From: Bacteroidales bacterium
Lineage (GTDB): Bacteria; Bacteroidota; Bacteroidia; Bacteroidales; FEN-979
Direction: 5' to 3'
NCBI GenBank assembly: GCA_023229525.1
Contig: JALNZC010000051.1
Location: 1 to 26,546, forward strand
DNA length: 26,546 nucleotides
The notes beneath the pieces were generated by a model. That model was not told the origin of the DNA. It was given only the letters and a program-made list of their open reading frames with translations, and made no database searches. This document shows, in pieces, positions 16,295 to 24,145 of this stretch; within the stretch, counting starts at the first letter, position 1, and each line of letters opens with the position of its first letter. The position numbers and the translations under genes were made by a program.

Positions 16295-17155
16295 TTAAAG
16301 AATCATTTTTTCAATCGGAATAACCAGTATCCCCTGGGCTCCGTATTCCTTTAACTTTTCTAGAATCCCCCAGAAATCATTTTCGTTTACCACGCTGTGA
16401 ACAGAACTCCAACCGGCTTGAGCCAGGGGCAATATGGTGGGACTTTTCATCCCCGGAATGATCCGGCATATCTCATCCAGTTTTTTATTGGGTGCATTCA
16501 ATAAAATATATTTGTTGTTCTTTGACTTTTTCACTGCATCTATTCTGAACCGGAGCTTTTCAAGAATTGACAGTTTTGTTTGATCAAGCGCTTTGTTCCC
16601 AATCAATACCGCTTCCGATTGCAGAATCACTTCGGTCTCTTTCAAGCCGTTCATAAGCAAAGTACTGCCCGAACCAACCAGGTCACAGATGGCATCGGCA
16701 AGTCCTATACCCGGTGCAATTTCCACCGAGCCGCTGATTTCGTGAATCTCAGCACATATATCATTTTTTTTAAGAAATATAGACAGGCTCCTCGGATAGG
16801 AAGTAGCAATCCGTTTACCCTGAAAATCCTGCGTCGACTTATAGGGATAATCCTTGGGTATGGCAATGGAGAGGCGGCATTTTGCAAAACCCAGGCGGTC
16901 AATCATCTTCACATCCCGGTTTTTTTCGATGACCACATTCTCCCCCACTATGCCGACTTCGGCAATACCATCTTCGACATATTGGGGAATGTCATCATCG
17001 CGGAAGAAGAAAACTTCCAGGGGAAAATTGACCGCCTCTGATTTTAACTTATTAACACCATTGTTAAATTCAATCCCTGCTTCTTTAAGTATTCTCATTG
17101 AATCCTCAAATAATCGGCCCGACTTCTGAATGGCAATTTTTAATTTTGATTCCAT
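16295..17155 (-). CDS. hisG: ATP phosphoribosyltransferase, long form
   Basis: The first committed enzyme of histidine synthesis, condensing ATP and PRPP. At 286 aa this is the long form with a C-terminal ACT-like regulatory domain (about 210-286), which is the site of His feedback in the family. Visible are KLKIAIQKSGRLFEDS, DIPQYVEDGIAEVGIVGENV, KRIATSYPRSL and the PRPP-binding GSVEIAPGIGLADAICDLVG. The start is set at 17155 (MESKLKI). The frame is open further up to 17239, but that extension would run through the attenuator hairpin and is not family-like. Confidence 0.94.
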   Translation of the reverse strand: MESKLKIAIQKSGRLFEDSMRILKEAGIEFNNGVNKLKSEAVNFPLEVFFFRDDDIPQYVEDGIAEVGIVGENVVIEKNRDVKMIDRLGFAKCRLSIAIPKDYPYKSTQDFQGKRIATSYPRSLSIFLKKNDICAEIHEISGSVEIAPGIGLADAICDLVGSGSTLLMNGLKETEVILQSEAVLIGNKALDQTKLSILEKLRFRIDAVKKSKNNKYILLNAPNKKLDEICRIIPGMKSPTILPLAQAGWSSVHSVVNENDFWGILEKLKEYGAQGILVIPIEKMIL

Positions 17156-17170
17156 GGTTTCCAGGCATAA

Positions 17171-17202
17171 AAAAAAAGGCCTACCGTTTTGGTAAGCCCT
17201 TT
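17171..17202 (-). terminator. Rho-independent attenuator of the his operon
   Basis: On the minus strand the RNA forms AAAGGGCUUACC - AAAAC - GGUAGGCCUUU with further U, a 12-bp stem that includes two G-U pairs and so folds well only as minus-strand RNA. It ends 16 bases before the hisG ATG. The leader ORF contains GGTAAGCC (minus strand of 17249-17256), perfectly complementary to GGCTTACC in the terminator's 5' arm, giving an antiterminator. Confidence 0.88.
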
Positions 17203-17223
17203 CGAGTATTGTGTCTATATCTG

Positions 17224-17304
17224 TTAAATCCATATACAATCAACCATCGGCTTACCGGTGAAGCAAGTATGATGATGATGATGCATATGGTTTTGTGTAT
17301 TCAT
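17224..17304 (-). CDS. hisL: Histidine leader peptide
   Basis: A 26-aa ORF starting MNTQNHMHHHHHTC with six His codons, five in a row, and ending in a TAA at 17224-17226. It lies directly before the his terminator hairpin. Codons 17-19 (GGT AAG CCG) carry the antiterminator segment. Stalling at the CAT run under His starvation would leave that segment free. The function matches enterobacterial hisL by architecture only; the peptides are not clearly related. A -7-like box sits so close upstream that the transcript may be nearly leaderless. Confidence 0.9.
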   Translation of the reverse strand: MNTQNHMHHHHHTCFTGKPMVDCIWI

Positions 17305-17311
17305 GACGCTG

Positions 17312-17319
17312 CAAAGATA
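17312..17319 (-). promoter_or_regulatory. Candidate -7 box of the his operon
   Basis: TATCTTTG on the minus strand fits TAnnTTTG exactly. It ends 8 bases before the leader ATG (17304), so the start site would fall at or within a few bases of the ATG. No good -33 element is visible. Confidence 0.45.
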
Positions 17320-17355
17320 TATTTTTTTATTTTCATGGATGAGAATTTATTTTTT

Positions 17356-17363
17356 TATATTTG
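17356..17363 (+). promoter_or_regulatory. Candidate -7 box of the met operon
   Basis: TATATTTG fits TAnnTTTG exactly, 36 bases before the first paired base of the SAM riboswitch. Together with the his box it makes a compact divergent promoter pair in about 50 bases. Confidence 0.5.
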
Positions 17364-17398
17364 CAATCGCAAAATCACTGCATCTTTCCTTTTTTGAA

Positions 17399-17532
17399 AG
17401 GTGTTTGATTTATACAGAAGAGTGGAGAGAATAGGCTCTGTGAAACTCTAGCAACCTACGTGTAAAAGCAAGGTGCTAATACCTAACCCGGATTCCGGAC
17501 CATTCGGAAAGGGAATTATAAACTAAACACCT
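17399..17532 (+). ncRNA. SAM riboswitch (SAM-I / S-box type)
   Basis: P1 is AGGTGTTT (17399-17406) paired with AAACACCT (17525-17532). Inside are the S-box hallmarks: AGAGTGGAGAG at the start of P2, TGTGAAAC, TAGCAACC, and AAGGTGCTAATACC, which is the conserved AAGGTGCTAATTCC region with one change. A further stem GATTCCGGACCATTCGGAAAG would be P4. It precedes met genes, as expected. Binding of SAM should lower expression. No intrinsic terminator follows; the P1 strand ends 7 bases before an ATG, so control of translation or of a downstream fold is more likely. The aptamer is firm; the mechanism is inference. Confidence 0.92.
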
Positions 17533-17539
17533 GGAAATC

Positions 17540-17668
17540 ATGAAAACGGTTAGTTTATTTGAGTTATCCCGGACCTCCTTAACCTCTTTGGGAGTTTCCG
17601 TCATTTCTATTCTTTCCCGGCAGATCACTGCCACCTGGGTCCATATGTATATGCGTACGCAGGGTTAA
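17540..17668 (+). CDS. Unrecognised 42-aa ORF directly behind the SAM riboswitch
   Basis: An ATG 7 bases after the riboswitch opens a 42-codon frame (MKTVSLFELSRTSLTSLG at residues 1-18, a hydrophobic SVISIL, then WVHMYMRTQG at the end). Codon use matches the GC-richer met genes. It has seven Ser and five Thr, and Met codons at positions 36 and 38 close to the stop. The stop codon lies in the 5' side of a hairpin (GCAGGG ... CCCTGC). I know no family for it. It may be the direct target of the riboswitch, a leader peptide with a second layer of control, or a small protein. Confidence 0.5.
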   Translation: MKTVSLFELSRTSLTSLGVSVISILSRQITATWVHMYMRTQG

Positions 17669-17691
17669 CGGGGATCTCCCTTTAGCCCTGC
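17659..17691 (+). promoter_or_regulatory. Nested hairpin overlapping the small ORF's stop
   Basis: GCAGGG pairs with CCCTGC around an inner GGG-ATC-CCC type stem. It overlaps the last codons and stop of the 42-aa ORF. It is followed by CTGAATTTATT, which is not a terminator-grade T tract. Possibly an expression platform or translational coupling element between the small ORF and the ACT gene. Confidence 0.4.
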
Positions 17692-17757
17692 TCTGAATTT
17701 ATTCCGGTCACTCCGGATCAGGAAAGATATTGTTCCCAGATCATTTATTACATCCGC

Positions 17758-18198
17758 ATGAAAAAATTCATCGTTGCAAAATTCGGTGGTTCAAATCTTA
17801 AAAATCACCATGATTACACCAGACTGGAACAGGAAAAAGTAAATATCAAATCGGTGATTACCTCCCAAACAGCCATCAATATTCTGCTTTCAAAACGTGA
17901 TCTCAGCAAGGCGCATCGAAGCCTCGATTCCGTGTCCATCGGCACAATTGCGGAAACAACTTCCATCGGTGACATTTCCGTCATTGCCGTCGTCGGGGAA
18001 GGCATTATGGAACAGGCGGGTGTCATGGCACGCATTATCGGCGCCGTCGCCGGGCGCCACATCAATCTGCAAACCATCGTGATGGGAGCTTCCCCGGTCT
18101 CGGCCTACCTTGTCGTACATCGTACTGACAGGGATATCGCATTGCAAACAATACATTCTTCATTATTCGTACGTAATCAAATAAAACCAGAAACATGA
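17758..18198 (+). CDS. Aspartokinase remnant: kinase start joined to the ACT region
   Basis: A 146-aa protein. Residues 1-16 (MKKFIVAKFGGSNLKN) are the beginning of an aspartokinase, with the KFGGS nucleotide-binding motif. From about residue 22 (LEQEKVNIKSVITSQTAI) it continues straight into the aspartokinase C-terminal ACT region, with VIAVVGEGIMEQAGVMARII and INLQTIVMGASPVSAYLVV. About 280-300 residues of the kinase domain are missing, so it cannot phosphorylate aspartate. Yet the frame is intact, it overlaps metY by 4 bases (ATGA), and it lies in a regulated met operon. It could be a free amino-acid sensor or subunit analogous to the beta subunit of some aspartokinases, or an internally deleted gene. 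Confidence 0.75.
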   Translation: MKKFIVAKFGGSNLKNHHDYTRLEQEKVNIKSVITSQTAINILLSKRDLSKAHRSLDSVSIGTIAETTSIGDISVIAVVGEGIMEQAGVMARIIGAVAGRHINLQTIVMGASPVSAYLVVHRTDRDIALQTIHSSLFVRNQIKPET

Positions 18199-19487
18199 AA
18201 ACACAACATCAATTTGAAACACTACAGGTTCATGCAGGCCATGAACCGGACCGGGATACCCTGTCGAGGGCAGTGCCGATTTATCAAACCACCTCCTATG
18301 TATTTAAAAACTCTGAGCATGGAGCCAGGCTTTTTAACCTGGAGGAGTTCGGGAATATTTATACCAGGTTGATGAACCCGACCACAGATGTTTTTGAAAA
18401 ACGAATGGCGGCGCTTGAAGGGGGTGTCGCTGCACTGGCAGTATCATCGGGTCATGCGGCTCAATTCATTGCGTTGAATAATATCCTGAAACAGGGCGAC
18501 AATTTCGTTACCTCGCCATTCCTTTATGGGGGTTCATTCAACCAGTTTAAAGTCAGTTTTAAAAATCTGGGGGTTGAAGCACGCTTTTCAAAAAGCCTTC
18601 AGCCGGCGGATTTCGAATCGCTGATTGACGAAAATACCCGGGCGTTGTTCCTGGAAACTATCGGCAATCCGGGATTTGTGGTTCCCGATTTCGATGCCTT
18701 TGCTGCCTTGTCAAAAACATACGACCTGCCTTTGATCGTTGACAACACTTTTGCAGGGGCAGGATATTTATTCAGACCGTTGGAATACGGGGCCCATATC
18801 GTGGTGGAATCGGCCACCAAATGGATCGGGGGCCATGGCAACAGCATTGGCGGGGTGATCGTAGATGGCGGAAATTATAACTGGGGGAATGGAAAATATC
18901 CCCAATTCACCCAACCTTCGGAAGGATATCACGGATTGAAATTCTGGGAAGTATTCGGCACAGGGTCTCCCTTTGGGAACATCGCCTTTATCATCCGGGC
19001 AAGGGTAGAAGGATTGCGCGATTTTGGTCCGTGCTTAAGCCCGTTCAACTCCTTTCTGCTGATCCAGGGATTGGAAACCCTTTCGCTGCGCATGGAACGG
19101 CATGTGGAAAACACCCTGGCGCTTGCAAAATATTTACAACATCATCCACAGGTTGAACAGGTAAATTATCCCGGGTTAAAGGAAAGTCTGGATTACCCGC
19201 TTGCGTCGAAGTACCTGAAAAAGGGATTTGGCGGCGTATTGTCCTTTGTGATCAAAGGAGATAAATCACAGACCAGCCGGTTCGTGGAAAATCTGAAGCT
19301 GGTGAGCCACCTGGCAAACGTAGGCGACACCCGCACTCTGATCATTCAACCATCGGCAACTACCCATCAGCAACTTCCGGCTGAAGATCAGCTGGCAGCA
19401 GGTGTGTTGCCTTCCTTGTTAAGGGTTTCAGTCGGTATCGAACACATCGACGACATCATTGCAGATTTTGAGCAAGCGTTTTCATAA
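18195..19487 (+). CDS. metY: O-acetylhomoserine sulfhydrylase
   Basis: A 430-aa PLP enzyme of the Cys/Met metabolism family that makes homocysteine from O-acetylhomoserine and sulfide. Seen are TLQVHAGHEPDR (9-20), the YQTTSYVF and YTRLMNPTTDVFEKR PLP/phosphate region, SSGHAAQF, D183 in VDNTFAGAG, the Schiff-base lysine K209 in SATKWIGGHGN, and GVLSFVIKG and QPSATTHQQL near the end. The ~430 length and VHAGH start favour MetY over MetB/MetC. It is followed by metX, which supplies its substrate. Confidence 0.94.
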   Translation: MKTQHQFETLQVHAGHEPDRDTLSRAVPIYQTTSYVFKNSEHGARLFNLEEFGNIYTRLMNPTTDVFEKRMAALEGGVAALAVSSGHAAQFIALNNILKQGDNFVTSPFLYGGSFNQFKVSFKNLGVEARFSKSLQPADFESLIDENTRALFLETIGNPGFVVPDFDAFAALSKTYDLPLIVDNTFAGAGYLFRPLEYGAHIVVESATKWIGGHGNSIGGVIVDGGNYNWGNGKYPQFTQPSEGYHGLKFWEVFGTGSPFGNIAFIIRARVEGLRDFGPCLSPFNSFLLIQGLETLSLRMERHVENTLALAKYLQHHPQVEQVNYPGLKESLDYPLASKYLKKGFGGVLSFVIKGDKSQTSRFVENLKLVSHLANVGDTRTLIIQPSATTHQQLPAEDQLAAGVLPSLLRVSVGIEHIDDIIADFEQAFS

Positions 19488-19503
19488 TTAAATAATACTC
19501 ATT

Positions 19504-20547
19504 ATGGCAGAATCACTTAAAACATTTACTTCCCGGAACCCCTTTCCGCTTGAACTGGGCGGCGTTTTGCCGGAAATAACCATTGGTTATCATACCTATG
19601 GCAGATTGAATGATTCAAAGGACAATGCAGTCTGGATATGCCATGCCCTCACCGCCAATTCAGATCCGCTGGATTGGTGGCCGGGGCTGGTGGGGATGGA
19701 CAAATTGTATGATCCGGCCCACCATTTTATCGTATGCGCCAATATCCTCGGATCCTGTTATGGAACCAGCGGCCCGCTTTCCGTCAATCCGTCAACCGCC
19801 AGGCCTTGGTACAGGGAATTTCCGAAAATAACGGTCCGCGACATGGTCTCGGCACACGAATTACTGCGTAAACATCTTGACATCCCGGCAATCAACACGG
19901 TGATAGGGGGTTCGCTTGGGGGCCATCAGGCGCTTGAATGGGCCATCAGAAGGCCTGATCTGTTCGAAAACCTGATCCTTCTCGCTACAAGCGCGGCGCT
20001 GTCACCCTGGGCCATTGCTTTTAACCAGTCGCAAAGGATGGCCATCGAAGCCGATTGCACCTTTTACGAAGGATGGCCAGGCGGCGGATTATCGGGGCTC
20101 AAAGCGGCAAGGGCCATCGCCCTGCTGAGTTACCGCAACGGGCAGACGTATAATTATACGCAGAAAGAAACGGATATGAATAAAACAGGCTGTTTCAAAG
20201 CGGCATCATACCAGGAATACCAGGGTGAAAAACTGGTTAAACGCTTCAATGCCTGGTCGTACCATCTGCTTACCCGTGCCATGGACACTCATAATGTGGC
20301 GCGGGAAAGGGAGAACATCGCGAAAGCGCTGGGACGGATCAGGGCAAAAACCCTGGTCGTGGGGATCTCCTCCGATCTGTTATTTCCGCCCGAAGATCAG
20401 AAAAACCTGGTCCGCCATATTCCGGACAGCTTGTATTTCGAAATTAATTCAGCCTATGGCCATGATGGTTTTTTGATCGAACATGACCAGTTAACCCGTA
20501 TTATCCATCAATTCTATAAATCAGAAAAATATGAATCAGCAACTTAA
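19504..20547 (+). CDS. metX: Homoserine O-acetyltransferase
   Basis: A 347-aa alpha/beta-hydrolase-fold acyltransferase that activates homoserine. The nucleophile is S137 in GGSLGGHQALEW, with D291 in SSDLLFPPEDQ and H320 in YGHDGFLIEHDQL completing the triad. CHALTANSDP and NILGSCYGTSGP are family-typical. In this family acyl preference (acetyl or succinyl) is not certain from motifs alone; the MetY neighbour argues for acetyl. It lies 16 bases after metY and overlaps homoserine dehydrogenase by 17 bases. Confidence 0.92.
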   Translation: MAESLKTFTSRNPFPLELGGVLPEITIGYHTYGRLNDSKDNAVWICHALTANSDPLDWWPGLVGMDKLYDPAHHFIVCANILGSCYGTSGPLSVNPSTARPWYREFPKITVRDMVSAHELLRKHLDIPAINTVIGGSLGGHQALEWAIRRPDLFENLILLATSAALSPWAIAFNQSQRMAIEADCTFYEGWPGGGLSGLKAARAIALLSYRNGQTYNYTQKETDMNKTGCFKAASYQEYQGEKLVKRFNAWSYHLLTRAMDTHNVARERENIAKALGRIRAKTLVVGISSDLLFPPEDQKNLVRHIPDSLYFEINSAYGHDGFLIEHDQLTRIIHQFYKSEKYESAT

Positions 20548-21712
20548 CATCGGTTTATTCGGCTTTGGCGTTGTAGGTCACGGCCTGTACGAAGTACTCA
20601 AACAAAGTCGCGCCACCCAGGCCGTCATTTCAAAGATTTGCATTAAAAACAGGAACAAACAGCGGCCTCTGCCTCCCGGAATGTTCACTTATGACCCCGA
20701 TGATATTCTCAAAGACCGGGACATCAATCTTGTGGTGGAACTCATTGATGACGCGGAAGCCGCTTACCTGATCGTTAAATCCGCGCTGGAAAAGGGGAAA
20801 AGTGTGGTCTCGGGAAACAAAAAAATGCTGGCGGCCCATCTCCCCGAGTTTATAAGTATCCAGCAAAAACATGGTGTCGGCCTGTTGTACGATGCTTCTG
20901 CTTGCGGAAGCATTCCGGTGATACGGAATCTCGAGGAGTATTACGACAACGATCTGCTGCAAAGTGTCACCGGAATTCTCAACGGCTCATCCAATTATAT
21001 CCTGTCGAAAATGTTCAACCAGGGACTTGATTATACCGAGGCGTTGTGCCAGGCCCAGGAACTTGGTTTTGCGGAAAGCGATCCTGTATTTGATGTGGGC
21101 GGACTGGATGCGTTATATAAACTTGTGATCATAACGGTACATGCTTTTGGCGTATATGTTTCGCCCGGTGAGGTTTTCAATTCAGGGATATCAAACATTA
21201 ACGGGCAGGATATGCAGTTTGCACGTGAAAAAGGCAGGAAGATCAAGCTGGTGGCACAGGTTAAAAAGAGCCCGGACAACAGGTTATCCCTTTACGTAAT
21301 GCCGAGGATGGTTTCGCCGGATAAGTATATATACAACGTGGAGGACGAATTTAACGGGGTGGTCATCAAAGGGGCTTTTTACGATAAACAGTTTATGTTC
21401 GGAAAGGGCGCCGGGGCTTATCCGACCGGATCGGCAGTACTCTCCGACATCACCGCCCGGAGTTACAACTACCGTTACGAGTACAAAAAAATGAAACTAA
21501 CGAACGGGCTGACCTTCAGCAATCAGGCCATCGTGCCCGTTTATCTCAGGTATAACCATGAAAGTGACCTTTCCCTTTTCCGGTTTGAGGAGATCAGGGA
21601 ACGGTATAACTCGGAAGGCTTCAGGTATGTAACCGGTTTGATCAAACTCGAAAACCTTCAACAGATAAAAACCGTTCTTAAGGGCAGGAATGTTTTCTTA
21701 GCAGAAATTTAA
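20531..21712 (+). CDS. hom: Homoserine dehydrogenase
   Basis: A 393-aa NAD(P)-dependent enzyme that reduces aspartate semialdehyde to homoserine. Residues about 6-22 carry GLFGFGVVGHGLYEV (Rossmann), followed by VVSGNKKMLAAH, YDASACGSIPVIRNLEEY, TGILNGSSNYILSKM, and GFAESDPVFDVGGLDALYKL with substrate-binding acidic residues. Residues about 320-393 form an extra C-terminal region, possibly ACT-like but not clearly so. It supplies homoserine to MetX in the same operon. It is a separate gene here, not fused to aspartokinase. Confidence 0.93.
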   Translation: MNQQLNIGLFGFGVVGHGLYEVLKQSRATQAVISKICIKNRNKQRPLPPGMFTYDPDDILKDRDINLVVELIDDAEAAYLIVKSALEKGKSVVSGNKKMLAAHLPEFISIQQKHGVGLLYDASACGSIPVIRNLEEYYDNDLLQSVTGILNGSSNYILSKMFNQGLDYTEALCQAQELGFAESDPVFDVGGLDALYKLVIITVHAFGVYVSPGEVFNSGISNINGQDMQFAREKGRKIKLVAQVKKSPDNRLSLYVMPRMVSPDKYIYNVEDEFNGVVIKGAFYDKQFMFGKGAGAYPTGSAVLSDITARSYNYRYEYKKMKLTNGLTFSNQAIVPVYLRYNHESDLSLFRFEEIRERYNSEGFRYVTGLIKLENLQQIKTVLKGRNVFLAEI

Positions 21713-21787
21713 AATCGCTCAATCAAGAAAATCGATATTATAAGAAAACATTAAAATAACAAGATGAGGATTTCAGAAAGAATAAAA

Positions 21788-21813
21788 GAACCGCCCCATT
21801 TTCGGGGCGGTTC
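21788..21813 (-). terminator. Terminator after the T9SS-sorted protein gene
   Basis: GAACCGCCCC and GGGGCGGTTC form a perfect 10-bp stem with a 6-base loop. The T-rich tail (TTTTATTCTTT) is on the minus-strand side, so it ends the minus-strand gene stopping at 21912. It may also help to end the met transcript from the other side, although it has no T tract in that direction. Confidence 0.8.
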
Positions 21814-21911
21814 CAAACCACAAACAAACCTACGGTTGATGATAATAATCCGGATTTAGTCGCACAGCCGGTTGGACCGCCAATTACATATTGAGTACTT
21901 ATTGCCTGGAA

Positions 21912-24083
21912 TTAATAAGCAATGAGTTTAATCGTTTCGACCGTGGTACCGGTTTCAAGTCTTAATAAGTAAAATCCATTGGATAGATCAGAAAATTTCC
22001 CTTTTGTACCGAAAAGGTTGATGGTGTGTTTGCCCGGTTCAAGGTTCTTGTCCAAAACCATTCCGACATTTTGACCGGACAATGAAGTAAGGGTTATCCT
22101 GACGTTCGATTTCCCGGAAAGGTTGAAGGAAATAATTGACCTTTCAGTGACAGGATTGGGAGAAATCTTCAGGTTTAGGTCATCTTTCTTTGATATGTTT
22201 TCCTTGATACCCACACCCGCGCCTATAACCTGGAAAGCAGGATGAAAAGTTTCCCGGGTAATATTCGATAATGCATCAGTTAACACCAATCTCAAATCAA
22301 TAAAGGTAGTATCAGTACAGGAATTAATAATTGGTGTTAAATCGCTCGTAAAATATTGACCGTATTGAAAAACAGAATCAAAGTATTCGGGTCTCTCTTG
22401 AATAGGTATGTTAATCCAGGTAGCGTCATCATACTTTTTATAGTACAAATAAGCTGCACCAATACTGGTAATATTGTTGTCAATAAAATCAGCAGCAGTA
22501 AAGTGAAGGCTTGCCGGAGAGGTATACGAGAATGATTCATTAATAATACCATCAGAATTTAAAATTTTAAAGGAGGTCAATACCGGGGGGTTCGGATCAT
22601 TTGTGGGAATATTAAAATTGTTCTGTGAGGTAATTTTCCCCTGTAGTCTTTTGATATAATAGTTACTATCTGTAATCGAAAAAGAGTATGGTCCGGAAGA
22701 AGGAATGGAGTATGGTTGCTCAAATTTAAAAAGGGTATCCGATTGTAAAACATCTGTGCCTTGTTTTATATAATAAAGGCTTGAATAATTATCCATTTTG
22801 CGGATATCATTACCTTGTCCGCAAACATCCGTATAGTTGAAAATGCTGGTAGCATTATTAACGCTGTACGTATTTATGTATGGTGCAGAATTACCGAACT
22901 TCACAATGGAATTATTGAGCAAATTATAGTCTGCCTTTGCCGGAGGATAAAACCAGCAATACTGGATGGTGTCCCCTGTGGTAATGTAAAACGGTTTGCC
23001 CCAAATTCTCTTTTCGGGTTTGTCATATCCCGGAACATCTTCCCAGAAATCAACTGCAGCAACATAGTTAGTAAGATTGGTATCCTTAAAAATGTTATTC
23101 AAATAAATACTAAGTGAATCCAAATTTTTTGAAGGATATGCCGTACTATAGTCCTCGAAAGTTGAATACATCCAATAGTATGGATCATCACGTAATCTGG
23201 ATATAACTCCTGTATGAAAATTCAGATAATCATCTTTAGCACTTGGAGATTCGAAAAAAACGTTGGTCATTTTTTTATATGTATCCGGATTGCTCTCAAG
23301 AATAGTATCGGCGGAAATACCATTCAGATGACCAAGGTCAAGCACGTACATTTTTCCTTGCTTAACATTACTTTGGCCAAACCTGATTTTATAATCTGGA
23401 CTGACATCAGAGAATCTTACATAATCTTTTGGAAAGCCACTCATCCCACCTGCCGCCGACTGAAAAACAAAAGGAGCAGGGAACTCAACATTGATTTGCT
23501 TTTCATTTGTTATTAGTGTGGTATCATCAGGTAAAAGAAGTACATGATTTTCATCCATCCCATGAAAATAAACGTATTTATCAGCCCGCTCTGAAAGGTT
23601 TATAGTTGTATCAATATCTGCAATTATATTAAGTCCGTGCAGGAAAACATACATTTCGTCCCCGGAATTCATGAAATCGTATGTATTAATCATGATATCA
23701 TAAACTCCTTCCTGAGCGTCTATTTCGGCAACTGTATGTCCACTTGACCAGTTAAAATCTCCATAACTGTTGTTGTCGCTTGTCATAATTACACTAAATG
23801 TCATAATATCAAACCGTAAGGTAACATGATGCGATATTACTGGGCCAAGATTGTTCATGATATGGTAATTCTGAATGGGGGCAGAATTTGATTTTTTTAT
23901 AAATTTAATATCCGGAATCAGGTCACCGTTGAAATTCTTTCCGCTTAAAGTGGATATAACTCCAATATTACCCGTTAAGTAGTAACTTTTTGTTCCATCA
24001 GCGAATTCATGTGACTGATACGATTGGCTCATACATTGGCCCATAATCAGGAAGTAGCATAAGATTAAAAGTAGTTTTTTCAT
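21912..24083 (-). CDS. Large secreted protein of unknown function with T9SS sorting domain
   Basis: A 723-aa protein. Residues 1-19 form a signal peptide (MKKLLLILCYFLIMGQCMS, cut before QSYQ). Residues about 640-723 are a type A sorting domain with LKISPNPVTERSIISFNL, ITLTSLSGQNV and GFYLLRLETG, ending in VETIKLIAY. The roughly 620 residues between have many aromatic and Asp/Asn residues; a segment near 100-160 (HTVAEIDAQEGVYDIMINTY) and one near 510-620 (PPVLTSFKILNSDG ... ASLHFTAADFIDNNI) look like beta-sandwich modules. I see no catalytic motif. It is a likely surface or secreted protein. It stands alone, with its own -7-like box upstream and a terminator downstream. Confidence 0.8.
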   Translation of the reverse strand: MKKLLLILCYFLIMGQCMSQSYQSHEFADGTKSYYLTGNIGVISTLSGKNFNGDLIPDIKFIKKSNSAPIQNYHIMNNLGPVISHHVTLRFDIMTFSVIMTSDNNSYGDFNWSSGHTVAEIDAQEGVYDIMINTYDFMNSGDEMYVFLHGLNIIADIDTTINLSERADKYVYFHGMDENHVLLLPDDTTLITNEKQINVEFPAPFVFQSAAGGMSGFPKDYVRFSDVSPDYKIRFGQSNVKQGKMYVLDLGHLNGISADTILESNPDTYKKMTNVFFESPSAKDDYLNFHTGVISRLRDDPYYWMYSTFEDYSTAYPSKNLDSLSIYLNNIFKDTNLTNYVAAVDFWEDVPGYDKPEKRIWGKPFYITTGDTIQYCWFYPPAKADYNLLNNSIVKFGNSAPYINTYSVNNATSIFNYTDVCGQGNDIRKMDNYSSLYYIKQGTDVLQSDTLFKFEQPYSIPSSGPYSFSITDSNYYIKRLQGKITSQNNFNIPTNDPNPPVLTSFKILNSDGIINESFSYTSPASLHFTAADFIDNNITSIGAAYLYYKKYDDATWINIPIQERPEYFDSVFQYGQYFTSDLTPIINSCTDTTFIDLRLVLTDALSNITRETFHPAFQVIGAGVGIKENISKKDDLNLKISPNPVTERSIISFNLSGKSNVRITLTSLSGQNVGMVLDKNLEPGKHTINLFGTKGKFSDLSNGFYLLRLETGTTVETIKLIAY

Positions 24084-24145
24084 AAATCGAAGTTTTTAGT
24101 TTTATAAAAAATTAATTTCGGCCAAATTGACTTTGGAACTTAAAA

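Noticed and set aside
17156..17239. N-terminal extension of hisG to 17239
   Set aside because: The extra 28 codons run through the terminator hairpin and do not resemble HisG; MESKLKI at 17155 fits the family start.
17267..17287. Run of CAT codons that looks like a vector-derived His tag
   Set aside because: It lies in a natural 26-codon leader ORF, followed by a terminator and hisG with matching antiterminator complementarity, which explains it without contamination.
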